Origin: Caenorhabditis remanei
Lineage: Eukaryota; Nematoda; Chromadorea; Rhabditida; Rhabditidae
Reading direction: 5' to 3'
Assembly: GCF_010183535.1 (NCBI RefSeq)
Contig: NC_071331.1
Coordinates: 1,860,001-1,924,000 of the forward strand
DNA length: 64,000 nt
This document shows, in pieces, positions 23,232 to 35,300 of the stretch. A model generated the notes under the pieces. It saw only the letters and a program-made list of their open reading frames with translations. It did not search any database and was not told the origin of the DNA. A program made the position numbers and the translations under genes. Numbering within the stretch: the stretch's first letter is position 1; each line of letters begins with the position of its first letter.

Positions 23232-26200
23232 TCAGAAAGGATAATCATTGATCAATTGTATGTTTCCTGGGAGTTGCCCAAATGGTGCTACAACGCCATC
23301 CACATAGTGTCCCTTATCCATCCTTGGGTTGAGTTGCTTCTTCATTGCGCATGTCCAAAGACCATCCAGCGCGTTATCACCTCTCTTGAACGTCAGCATC
23401 TCACCCTCCATGGGTGCTACTATACCATCTCGAATAAATGTATTCATCTGAAAAGAATAAGTTTGCCAAAATAATACGCATCTGATACTCACACTCTCTT
23501 TCATAGTGTCAAAGTTGATACTTCCTGTGTTTCCACTGTTCAAACACATTCCTTTTGCTTTGACTGTATAGTTGTAGCTGCCATCCTTGTGTCTTATCTT
23601 CAACGCATAAACTTTTGGAGCCATCGCTACGGCTTCAACCAGTTCATTCCCTGGTGGAATTTCATTAGTTAAGTAGCCCAAATTGTCTCCTTTGAGGTCC
23701 CCCAGAGGGTCGCTGTCTTTCTTCTGTTTGAAAATCACAGAGTCGGTATCTGAAAACGTGATAATTATATTCTTTCTAGCATTTATTCACTTACCACAAT
23801 AAATCATATTCTCTATTCCAACTCTCTCTATAGCTTCAGTAAGTCTTAATCTGGCCGCACATGTTGTGATTGCCGCGATAGCAAGATTTGTAAATGGTGA
23901 TGCCTTGAGAAAATCTTTCTTGGGCCTTCTTGATATGAAATACTTGTGCTCTCCATAAGGAAGCATTCCTGTCGGTTCAAAATTGGGGTCATTGAAAAAA
24001 TTGGCCATTGTAAGGCCATCAGTGTTGTAGACGAGTCTTGTCTCGGTCTTCATTGGATTTTGTGCGAACTTTCCTGAAAAAAGAAAAGTAAAACATTAGA
24101 AAATAACAAATATCTACTTACCCCAGGCAGAGTTTAGGAATATTTTGCAAAGGCTTCGCAATGCTTTGTTCTTTTTAATTTTTGAGTGATCCAGTTTGAC
24201 TCCATCCATCTCCCATATTCTTGAGATGTATGCTTTCTTTTCCACATCTGTCATGTTTTCCTTTGGCCATCCACTGCTTTCATGCTTCAATTTCAATAAT
24301 GGCTTGATGTAATCAGCAAAGAATCCTCCTTTGACCCATGCCTCTTCTGGCCAATGCCAGATTTCGTGGTACTTGAGTACCTTGTACCCTTTGGAAATGG
24401 CCTTATTCAGTTCATCTGTGCACCATACTCCGGTCAAAAATCGTTCAGAGACCTTGGTGTGTGTACACTTTCCTTCAATATTCTGATCATTCGCACACGT
24501 TCTACATAGAACAAACATGAGCTTCTTCATTATTTTCTGAGGTAAATATCCCATGGCTGCATCTTGTGGGGGCAGAACATCACAAAACACAATTCCTAAA
24601 AAATGAAATTATTAATAAAAAGGTAAAAAAGTTGACATACCTTTCAGTTTCAACGGTTCATCTAGTCTGGGAAAGTTTTCAAACTCCACAGTAGGGTTTC
24701 CTCGCGGGTAAGCTGTGCCTCCCGCATTAAGATATGGGTATAAGCTATTGAAATCAAAATAACTCAGAAGCATATCGTCGAATGCTGCTGCCATTGAACG
24801 AAATGCTTGTGTTCTTCCTCCATATAATGCTTCACGAGGCTTAAGCCTTTGGTCGTACTTATTCTAAAAACGACTCAGTCATTTTAATTATTGATTTCAA
24901 CTTACCAGTTCAAAGAATTTTTGCATCTCTCTATCTTTCTCCATCTGTTCGTATATTTCACATTCCCAAACAGCACTGATATTGAATCCCTCATTCTGAA
25001 TAGCTTCTTCTCTCATTATGGTTTCCTTATACAAATCTTCCATTGTCTTGTTGGGTTTCATTGGACATTTCTTGTCACGATCCGGATAACACTTTGGGCA
25101 CCCGTGCCATACACATCCATAAATCTGAAAAATTACATGAAAATTGTTATTATTCGGAGCAATATAGAGAAAAAAGGCTTCCTTCGCCTCACTTGTTGTG
25201 AGGTTCAGTTTTCCTTGGGGTCAATGTGTGTGTGTGTGTGTGGGTAGTGGTTCGTATACAAAAAAATACCTCAAAAACTTCATTTGTGGCCTCATTGAAA
25301 GCGTCTGCATAGTAAGAGTGCCCATCTGCTTCAATTTTGACTTCTCCTCCACGTAATTTGTACTTCAAATGTAGTGCTGGATCAATTTTCTCCAGCCATT
25401 GGAGATACTTTAACGCTAACATTGAATTGTTTCCTCCTCCATAACCGTTCTCGGGAATATATCCGACATCTCCCTTTTTTATGTATTCGTGCTTCAATAC
25501 GAACATGACATAGGACGCTATCGTACATCCATTCACAATTGGGTTCCAGCCATTGAAAGTTGATTCACACATCTGTAAAACAAGAAAGTGTTTCATAAAA
25601 ACCTTGTCTACTTACCTGTATGAAAGCCATCAACGTTAAAGTGAGAATACGTACATCAGATTGGCAATACTTTAGCAGCTCATCATGTAGCTTGAACCCA
25701 TCATGATAGCACTTGGCATACCACTCATCAAATTCCTTTCTTGTGGATGGTGTCATGAATTGTGGACTATAGTATTCTTTCGATGGTAAAGTCTTCAATT
25801 CCTTATTGTAATTGTCTGGATGGTTGTATAGATGAGGAAAAAAGCCCTTTGCCTCGCCCTCCAGGCCAAAAGCTCCAGGCATTTTGGCTAGTCCCATTTG
25901 CAAGTATTGAAACGAATCACGAAAATGCAGCTTTCTTTTTTCATATTCAAACTCTGCCGTAATGATTGTCATTCCATTCAGTAAAATTTTTGGTTCTTTT
26001 GCCTTTGTGCCTCCTTGTCTATCGAGCTCTGCTAGCAACATAACATGGTCATATCTGGAAATTTCCTGAAAATTGAAAAAGTTTATTACTGAAACATACC
26101 TTCCACCATTGTGTGCTATAATGTAAGCACCCGCTGCCCGCGGATTATGTAGCAGGAAATCTGCAAAACTAGCTAATGGAGAATCGTGTTTGTTATTTTT

Positions 26201-28379
26201 GAAAGGCGGAAAATCCTTGTAGCTGTAGGTCCATGGTTGAAAACATAATTGACATCCTGCCTCTCCTCGACAATCACTGCAAATCATTCTTACGCAAATA
26301 AAGTTGGGTTTGTGCTTAGGCCCTCTTTCAACATGTCCTGAAAGAAGAATTTAAACGTTGAATGTTGATGTCCCTTACCATTGAATTCTCCTGACTCCGA
26401 CACAATACATTCCATATCATAGACGATAATGGCCCATTGCGTTTGGTTTTCTCGCTTCTTCAACTTTTCCTTCTCGTCAGGGACGTGGTGGGCACAAGTA
26501 TGTCCTTTCAATGCTTTCTCCCTGCATATAGAACAGAAGTCCTTTGCTTTACAGACGTGTGTTTCTCCACGAATCCTCTCTGCTCTATCAATTATATTAC
26601 AATTTTCGCATCTGTAAGCCTTTAGTAATGTTGGTCAAATTGATTAGTCACCTGCTATATTTCTTGCAATGCGGTATTCCCTTCTTTGATTGTGCAGTGA
26701 GATGGGCATCAAAACAATTTTTACTTCGAAAGTAAATTTTACAAATTTTGCAATAAATGTTCTCATCTTCGTGTTTGCATCCTGTGCTGCCACATCTCTT
26801 GCATTTGGCTTTACATTTTCGGTAGTGTTGGTCGTCGTCGAAAGTAGAGCATTGGAAACAAAATCTGAAAAACATCTTCTTTGGGATAAGATGGTAGCTT
26901 ACCTTGATGCATGTTTTCCTTTGGTGTGGGTGACGTGTTCATAATGACCTTCATAATAAAATAATCCAATGAACCCGTCTCCATCCTGGTTGTATCGCTT
27001 TTCTTCAGTTGGGACGGCATGTTGATTGTTCGCTGTCCATAATATTATTTGATAGTTTGAAAGATATTTTGCAAGCTCTTGAAGATCTTTTCGGTCATGC
27101 TCCTCTTTGTTCACATCCATCCCTGCATCGGCCAAAAGCTGTCTGGCAAGTTTTCCTTGAACTTCGCTTTTGAATGTAAACGTTATCTGTAAAAACACAT
27201 ATTACAAACAATCAAATGTCAAGAGTACCTCTGGTCTTACGAGACTTCGATAAAACTTTTCCATTTTCTGTTTTTGGTCTCCGTTGGTCGTGGTTTGTAT
27301 ATCACTTTCCAGTTTTCCTAGTGCAAGTGCCTTTGGTAGACAATGACTCATTCCCGTAATCCTGCAGAGGCTAACGCCAAAATGTTGTTTCTGTTATGAA
27401 AAGTATTATAATTTGACAAAAGATAATATGCCTTACCAATATTTCTTTTCTAATTTTTTCGATTTTATCAGTTTTTCGAGTATTATGTGTTCCCCGGCCT
27501 CGTAGTCGTGCTTGTTTATCCTTGAAAACGTTCATAGCAACAGTAAAGCTTTCATCTAAACGTAGCTCTTTATTTGATTGCATTTGTTTTGCTATTGTAT
27601 TCATGATAGCCCCTCCATCCGCCACGGCATATGTTTTGTGAGTTACGAAGAAGCCATCGTTATCGGTGTAGCCATCATGGTTCAATCTGTAAAATTACTC
27701 ATCAGCAAAAATTGGAACTTATAAAAACTTACTGAAGCCAATATTTGGTTGTTTTCAAATTTCCTCCAGCTTTTTTGAGCATTCTGCGGATAAAAATGTC
27801 TAAAAGTTTAGCCACATGAACATGAAGCATCTTGTTGTCTTTAACTTCATCAAGATTGGTGAATTTCATCCTAACCGTATCCGAAATAAGAAACTGGTTA
27901 TTGTGTCTGCGAAAGTGTGGTTCATTAGAAGTTATCACATTTTCTGTGAAGAACTCTTCTTCCTCGGCTGTTGGAAACGTCTCGCTTCTTTCATATTCTC
28001 GGAATCGTGTTTTTTGTCGTGATCCCCTGCCATCTGAAATGAATAATTAAAATTATTTATATCCACATTATGACTTACGCTTCAGTCTCTGCTTCGAAAC
28101 TATTCTGGCTTGTGTAGCATCGCATTTTGCGCATTTTGAGGGTCTTTCCTTTTCTTCTGAAAATTCTCCTTGATTCTGAGGGGAACTGGTTGATGGTTGA
28201 TTTTGATATTTTCTCTGGTCGATTCTTTCCGTACTTGGGTGATCTTTGATTTCTTCTTCTTCTTTTCCAACTAATCGACTTTCTGGTTTTTTCTTTGTCA
28301 TTTTCGCCTTCGGTTCAAGTCTGCTTGGTGGAGGTGGTCCTCCTAGGGAATTGTGAGTGTTGAGCGCTTTGCGTTTCAT
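23232..28379 (-). CDS. Protein-primed family-B DNA polymerase (right copy)
   Basis: Exact mirror of the left polymerase gene: the start codon is at 28379-28377 and the stop ends at 23232. The same 16 exons apply, with each coordinate equal to 42009 minus the left one (for example the PolA exon 24641-24863 and the PolC exon 23493-23749). All exonuclease (YDMEC, HNGGRYD, YCQSDV) and polymerase (FDFNSLYP, NSAWGK, YCDTDS) motifs are present and the predicted protein is identical, 1463 aa. The only neighbouring difference is one extra base in the leader-intron homopolymer (28385-28396). With two intact copies and no sign of decay, the duplication is either very recent or kept uniform by gene conversion. 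Confidence 0.9.
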
Positions 28380-28750
28380 AACTGAAAAAAAAAAAAGCTG
28401 AAGAATAGAAAAAAATGAAGAAAAGAAATGCAAGAGAAAAAACAAGAGAGCTCAGAAATAGGTCACCACTTACCATCCGGTAAAAATGTGAAAATGAGCC
28501 CCAAATTATGAATTTCTCGAATCCCCCTCAACGAAAGTCAGCTGTTACTTTTTGGATGATGACGTCATCATTTCTCTAACCACTCTTTGTTCTCCACGTC
28601 TCTTCTCTGTGTACTCTCTCATTCTATTTTTCAATATTTTCTACCGTCACGTGAAATAATCGTGTCATTCGTGATTTATTACGTCATAGTGGTAGGTGCC
28701 TTTATTCTGGGCTCTTCCTTTTCTATAATTGTTTTTACAGATTTTCAACA

Positions 28751-29306
28751 ATGCCCCAAGAATTGAAACAATCCGGTAACCATGGTAACAACTGCAATTG
28801 CATGGACCCTCTTCAGGACATTCGAGACAAACAGTATACAAGTCGTCGTCAACTATTTCGTGCTTACAGAGAAATAAGATATCGTCCTTTGTGTGTGCCT
28901 TCAAATCTCATGCAGCATACTGCTCATGTACGATTCACAATGGATCTAATGGCAAGAGATGAAGCCATTTTCTATAAAAAAGACAGTCGAATTATTGAAT
29001 GGCCTGATGTGATTCCCAAGTACCCAAGTGAAGTTCCCTCTGTTCAAGACGGTGTTAACCTGCTTGACTATACCAACGCCCTGAGCAGGGATAAAATTAC
29101 TGATGAACAATTTGTTGTGAAGGATAAGTATGGCCGCTTCTATCCAATTTCTGAACTGTTTATTGCCAGAGTTCCGAGGTAACAATCATTATCTTTGTTA
29201 ATATTTGTTCAAATCTTTCAGCTCATCGTGCTCTTCATGTAAAAACCTGCCACAGTCGACATCGCCAATCTCTCCTCAACCAAATGCTGATACCCTTCAA
29301 AACTAA
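28751..29306 (+). CDS. Protein A, small Polinton-encoded protein of unknown function (right copy)
   Basis: Mirror of 12704-13259. Exons 28751-29178 and 29222-29306 encode 170 aa, identical to the left copy. A TTTTTACAG acceptor ends at 28740, ten bases before the ATG. A possible leader-intron donor (GTAGGT) is at 28692. The conserved end of exon 1 (SELFIARVPR) and the phase-2 intron match protein B. Divergent from the right polymerase gene. Function not recognised. Confidence 0.85.
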
Positions 29307-30422
29307 ATACTGCTATTGTCTGTCCGTTTCCTTTTCCTATAATTTGGTTTTTTTTAAAAGAATAAAACAGCAAAAATGTTGATAATTAATGAAAAACAAA
29401 TGAAATTTTATTGAAATCGCATGTGCTTGTGGCTCTCTACACAATATATGCGCCATAAAAATGACGAAAACAGCCTAAGACAATGACCACCATTACCTTT
29501 GCCCTCAACTCGCCCAAGTTCCTGCCTGGTTGTGTGAGGCGTGGGTCTCTCCAATTCTTAACAGCTCAGAGAGACAATAGAAAAGAAAAATTTGGAATTT
29601 GGTTTTTGATTGTGCAATTATCACCCCATAGACCCGCTATGTATGAAAACTATCACCAGAAAAACAGGCGAACTCACCTTGATGGCCTTTAGGTCTTGGT
29701 CAAATCTGAAACTACTGAAAGACGGTTCTTAACTTACCTGCTGGCGCTCATAAGACGCTATATCTTGTGATGAAATTCGGCCATAAGACGTGCTCTGGTC
29801 AGGTTTCGATCCTGGAGCTCTTGTCATGTTTCAATCTCATGGTAGAATTATCACCACAAAACCGGTGATTCAGATGTCGGTAATTTACCCATATGGCTCG
29901 CCTTCGACGCGTTTTTTAGCTCTGTGAGTGACTTCGCTCTGGTTAGTTTTTGAACCCCTGAGAACCTGATGGTGCCTTAAAGCTGGTTGTCAGTGGCTAG
30001 TCTTTCAGCACCTCATGGCAAAATTACCTTCACCCGATGTTAGGCTGAATGTCGTCAATTTGCCATATGACCCTATAGGTCAGGCCTGCTGGCACGCCTT
30101 CGGCACATTTTTGGCTTCTTTTTGCTCTCCCTCTGACCTCGGGTCTGGCTAACCTTTGATATGGGTGCCTATGGATGGCCACCTTGCATCTCATGGCGAA
30201 ATTCATAGCTTAGTGAAGGCTAGATACCGTGAACTTTACCATGTGACCCTACAGGTCCAATCATCTGGCGCACCTTCAGCGTATTTTTCGGCTCTGTTTT
30301 GCTCTCACTCTGGCCAGGCCTCAGGCTAGCCTTCGGTCTCAAGCCAAGCGCGAATGCCGTCATTCACAAAATCTCATGGTAAATTTCACGACATCATGGT
30401 AAATTTCACCTACCATACTACT
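29307..30422. repeat. Right terminal non-coding region with ~190-bp degenerate repeats
   Basis: Mirror of 11588-12700. Three degenerate tandem units lie at about 29810-30350, and two TGGTAAATTTCAC copies just inside the end. The terminus reads CCATACTACT at 30422 and is followed by the TGAATG duplication. No further genes. Confidence 0.7.
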
Positions 30423-30428
30423 TGAATG
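30423..30428. repeat. Right target-site duplication of the palindromic Polinton
   Basis: TGAATG, an exact repeat of 11582-11587. It shows that the 18.8-kb palindrome entered as one unit and was not assembled in place from two separate insertions. Confidence 0.9.
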
Positions 30429-31647
30429 CATGTCACTTGGATAAGTACTATTCTTCTCATGCTTACCTGGCTTTGATTTGGACAGTGTTGTAAGCAGAAA
30501 AATAACGAAACTGATTTGTTTCGAAGATAACAAACTCATATTTAAATATCAGATATCAAATATTAATTTGGTGATAGTATAATAGCAAAATAAAGCTACG
30601 ATCAATTCTAGACAGAGGTGGAGACTTGGAACTCTCTCAGCAAAACAGTCGAAATGTTAATTTCTTTGAAATAATTTCCGTTTCTTCCCCATGTTGTTTC
30701 CTTATTTTTATAGGACCTATAATTCTCGTTTCATTCTACAGCCCGAACTTTTATTTTTTAGAAAAAGTTGATTTTGACGTCTTCTGGAGACGATGACGAT
30801 TTCAACGGTAAATAGCGTTGAAAAAATGAGGACAGGCGTGTCCCGACAGGGTGATAGAAAGCTCAAAATATCAGCCCAATACTACTGACTCGGTGTTTCT
30901 TGACTGCATTCTCGAAAGCGCCCCTACGATGGGAGGGAGGCGGCATCGCCACCGATCAGTCAAAACTTAAAAAAAAATTTTTAGTGTATTTTTGAAAAAA
31001 TTTAAGTAGGAAATTCAAATTTCTAACAAGTGAATTTACTTTCTGTAAGCGTTGAAAATTCTTTATAAATTGGGAGGGAGGCGGCATCGTTCAGTCAAAA
31101 TTCAAAAACCCTTTCAAGAAGGGAAAAAAAGAGTTACCGAATTCCAGTTTTTCTGTAAGAGTATTTTATATGTCGTAGATTCTGTGAAACGGAACAACGT
31201 TCAATTCACAAAGCCATTATTTTATAATGTAAGCGAAACAGAGCAAGTTAAACGTGTCTATTAGTTACATATGTGACTTTTTTCTGTACAAAATTATCTA
31301 GTTTTCTAAATAACTACAGTTTTATGAACAACGTTAAGTAAGTGATGCTAGTTGTTTGTATTACACTTCCGTCACGGTTTACAAAAATAAAAATACTTTG
31401 ATTAATTTCTAACATGCAAGACCGAGCAGTATCACATCTGTAACAATAGTGAAACAGAGAAACTGTTTCATTCCGTAGAGATAATGAATTTTCACAATTG
31501 AAATTGGGTGGGTGGAACAGAATTTCAGTAGTTTCATTGCTTGCTCTATTGTCAAAAACTTGTACATTTGAAGACTCGATATCCTGAATATAGCAATTAA
31601 TTAGCCCACAAGCGATTAATTTACTGTTGTTCATTTTTGAAAATGCA
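30429..31647. other. Intergenic repeats between the two large elements
   Basis: 30735-30960 resembles 6690-6910 (same GACGTCTTCTGGAGACGATGA, GTGTCCCGACAGGGTG and CTCGAAAGCGCC order) and ends in a GGCGGCATCGCC box. A second, truncated box is at 31078-31100. The remaining DNA is AT-rich and I see no gene in it. Confidence 0.5.
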
Positions 31648-31651
31648 ATAG
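31648..31651. repeat. Target-site duplication of the LTR element (left)
   Basis: ATAG directly before the LTR, repeated at 39699-39702 directly after the other LTR. A 4-bp duplication is usual for Ty3/gypsy-type integrases; other LTR groups make 4-6 bp. Confidence 0.8.
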
Positions 31652-32116
31652 AGTAAGCAACGCAAGACTTTTATACTCAACTACTAATTTATTAATACTC
31701 AATTGTTACAAGAGAATGGGTTAAAACAAGTTACATGGAGAAAGAGGGACTGGTGCAAGTTCACCCGTAAGAACTGCCTAGAGAAAGGGAATTCTCAGCT
31801 TATATAGTGGTGAAAAGGGGGCGGAGTTAGTAAATCCATGAGTTGGCGCCATGGCGGTTGAGCGGGAGATCGAACAGACATGGTGTGTTGAGTGGCGGTA
31901 GACGACGAGAGAGCGGGGCGAGTGAGGAGGCGGCAGACGACCAAAGTGATGAGCGTGATGGTGGCAGGTCTAGGAGTTGTTGTCCGTAACTGTGAGCGGT
32001 AGCGAGCAGTTTCGACCTGAAAATCACAACTTATAAAAGCGTCAGGTTTGGTGAAAAGTTAGGGGTTTTGACGAAAGAGCCGAGCAGGCCTAAGGGATTC
32101 ATCCGAATACCTTACA
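31652..32116 (-). repeat. 3' LTR
   Basis: 465 bp. On the minus strand it contains TATATAA (31806-31800), a candidate promoter, and AATAAA (31693-31688), a candidate poly(A) signal, in the correct U3-then-R/U5 order. A short ORF (31827-32027, 66 aa) is repeated in the other LTR and is probably not a gene. Confidence 0.85.
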
Positions 32117-32128
32117 CCTCCCCCCTTT
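32117..32128 (-). other. Polypurine tract of the LTR element
   Basis: On the minus strand the sequence AAAGGGGGGAGG sits exactly against the TGTAAGG start of the 3' LTR, the position and composition expected of the plus-strand primer in LTR retrotransposons. Confidence 0.85.
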
Positions 32129-32356
32129 AAAACAAAACGACCGCCCTCGGTCGACAAATTAAGTGTTTTAAACACCTGGGATAGAGAAAAACCCCGAAAC
32201 TTGCGTGTTTTTGGTGTGACTTCCGCCAGTGTAGAATTGTCACAGCCAACGGAAAAATGTAACCAGTAGACAGGGATTGAGTTGAGTTGAGTTGAGTTGA
32301 ATAGAAAGAAACAAGTACGCGAAGGTCTTGGAACCCGCGCTGTTGTACTCGTTGTT

Positions 32357-35300
32357 TTACTTCGGCAATTCGCGAAGAAACGCGACTTGGTCGACGTCCA
32401 CGATGGATTGTGGCTTGACGTCATCGTACAGAGCTTTCCAGTTCTCCACGTTCATCATCCGATTCGTATTGCTGAGGATGATCAAAGCTTGCTTATGCCT
32501 CGAAACGGCTACTGTGAAACGTTCCGGCGAACAGAGGAATCTTGAGAACTTGAAATCTTCGCCTCTGGTTGTCATCAGTACTACCACGTCGAATTCACGA
32601 CCTTGGGATGCGTCCACAGTGGACACGAATACTCCGTTCGGCATCCGCGCTGCCGTCTCGTGCACCTGCGGCAGGAAATAGCCAAGGACTGCTATCGTTC
32701 TTCTCGGGTGATGACCCGATGCGATGAAACGTTTGGCAATCTTCACCGCGTATTCGGCTTCTTTCATGTTGCACCAGCTGGTTCCGACATGCGTGTCCAT
32801 GGTTTTCGTGTTGATGATCAGAGTGGGGTGTCCCGACGGTAACCCTAGATCCCTCAAAATTGGGCAAGTATCCACGGCGTCTTTGTACGGCTTTAGCTGA
32901 CCTTCGTAGTAGAGACTCGCTAGCAAATCGACACTTTGCTTCGGACACCTATATACTGTTGACAAGCGTAGGTTGGGTAACAGTTTCAGAGACACTGCGT
33001 CCTTGAAAATCGGACCGTTATGCAGTTTGTAGAGCTCCTCTGGGTAGCCGTGCTCGCCGTACGGTGGCAGTTGATGCTCGTCTCCCACTAGGAGAAAACG
33101 TCCTGAAGGGAAAGCGTACGCCAAATTGATGATCGAATGACGTCCGACTTGCGATGACTCGTCGACCATCACCGTCTTTACGTGATGGGTCCAATTTTCC
33201 AGAAACTTTTCTCGCTTGAAGATCTGACGAACTGAGTCAATGGTTCCGAACACCACCTTGGGCTTATAGACCCTGAAGAATACTTCCATGAGCGAGTGTC
33301 TTGGCTGCTCCGGCTTCCCGACCACAGGAACGTGTAACGCTCTTCGCAGATGCTCGTTGTGGAGGTCGTTCTTCGAAAGAAGATGATGTCGCCACAACCA
33401 CTGAGCGCCGCTAATTACGTAGTCTTGCGGTCTCCTTGTCGACTTATCCTCCTGCATGACCTTCTGACGTATGACTCGTTGCCAAATTCGGGGATAGTCG
33501 ATATCCGAAAGCTGGTGTTCATCGATTGTACTGCAGTTCCCCGACGAAATCAACCGGACGGCATGAATGGAATCCTCAGCATCTAGACGTTTCAGAGTTT
33601 CGGCGCCCTGTACCACCGCTGAATTTGAGTTCGCCACGAAGACGGCGAAATCCTCAGGAGAAGAGTAGTGATGTTGTACCAAAGCTCCGATGATGGTTGT
33701 AGTTTTGCCACTTCCGGGGCCGCAAGACAAAGTGCACGCCGTGAAGCCCTTCCATGACAGAAGGTGGATAACATTACTTTGTTCCTGTGTGAGGTCCAAA
33801 TTCGAAATGGTGAACCGCTTCAGATTAGAGAAATCTGGAATTTCCGGGACCGATGGGCCCATATGCAGAGCTGCGAGCATCTTCATCCCCGGCAAGTAGT
33901 CAGCATATTTTGGAATCGTCTTGATACCGAGCATCCGAACTGCACCTCGTTGAGGGTCCTCCACTTGGTGCTTCACAAACACTTGTAGTCCCACCGAACC
34001 AGACCAACCTTGCGGAGTCACACCACTTCGAAGAGGTCTCACTCGAACCAGCGCCTTGTCCTTCTCTACAGTGGCAGCTATAACAGTGGCTCCGATCGAC
34101 TCCTCTTCAAAACGAACGGAGACTTTTACTCCCTGCTTCCATTTCTTCTGTGGGAAGCCATGATTCTTCGGCAGCTGTAACTGGATCACCAATTCTTCCC
34201 TGTTCTGATGAAGAACTTCCGTTACTTCCCCGCGGTAACGCATTCCGTCGTATAGAGCTGTACGCATGGCTTCATTGGTGAAAATCCCCAATCTAGCCAC
34301 GGTCTGAAGACGTTGAAACTCAGTGTCAGTTGGCGTCACATTTGGGCCGAAGAAATTTGGTGCGATCGCCATGATTCCTTTTCTTCTGGGATCCAGAGAG
34401 TCCACCTTCGTGATAACCGGCAGCATGTGTGGAACGTTAAGAAGATAGTCGATCGTCCGAAGGTGTGCTTCTTCGTCAGCGAAAGAAGGCTGATAGCCTC
34501 TTGACCACGATCCAGGTTGACAAGCTGGAACCGTCACGTCCACAGCCACGTAGACCTCCTGCTTTGCGTGGTGTCCAACGATCTTGGTTTTGGCAGTTGC
34601 TGCTTCCGGGAGATTGTTTACCAAGAACGTCTGCTGCTTCTTTGTACCGATTTTGGGCATCAGCACGGCTATCTCACTGCGCAAAGTGATTCTCTGCAGA
34701 CGAGACACTCTCTTCACTTGCCAGAACTTGTGCTCGGACCAATCGACGGCTTTTGCTAAATCCACAATGAAGTTCTCCGGTTTGGCATACTTCTTGACTC
34801 CAATCTTCTCCACGAAGAACACATCGGAAAGATACACGTCCGACAGGTCGAGTCTTCTTCCAGATCTTGTGTCCAACGCCGTGTCATCCATGAATAGAGC
34901 ATGTAAATCTGGGCGATCATCAGCGACGATTTCCCGATGGCAAGGAGTCAGTATGACCCCGGCTCCATACGATTCCACTGCTTGATAGCATCCGTACGGT
35001 GTGGACATGGGATATACTCCAAACAGTGTCTTCTCCTTCGGCTCCTCAATGTCCTCAGGTGGCGTGTATGGTTCATCCTTTGCTTCCCAAGTCATTCGTC
35101 TGAATGCTTGCATCGACGCGAGCGATTCCTTAGCCACTGCCTTCCGACTAGAGTCCTTCGGCCACTCTTCTTTCTTCCCTTCGCTATCGAAGCACCTGGC
35201 AAACTTGTGGATGGGACCAGTCATTACTTCATCGATCGACTGTGTATCATCGGGTGGAATCTCTGCAAAAGAATTCTCACCTTCAATCGCTCCTTCTGTG

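Larger units (their letters stand above)
11588..30422. mobile_element. 18.8-kb palindromic Polinton/Maverick-class element
   Basis: The whole element is an inverted repeat: left arm 11588-20955, right arm 21054-30422, separated by 98 unique bases. Its ends read 5'-AG...CT-3' and are flanked by TGAATG duplications, both typical of Polintons. Each arm carries intact gene A, the protein-primed DNA polymerase gene and gene B. Between the arms I see only one length difference (11 T versus 12 A in the 5' leader of the polymerase, near 13617/28385) and one substitution (20093/21916, a T/I change in protein B). No integrase, FtsK/HerA-type ATPase, protease or capsid gene is visible, so it cannot be a complete autonomous Polinton. 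Its length is within the usual range for Polintons, roughly 15-20 kb. Confidence 0.9.

Noticed and set aside
31827..32027. 66-aa ORF repeated at 39409-39609
   Set aside because: It is inside the LTRs, so the duplication is explained by the LTR and is not evidence of a gene.
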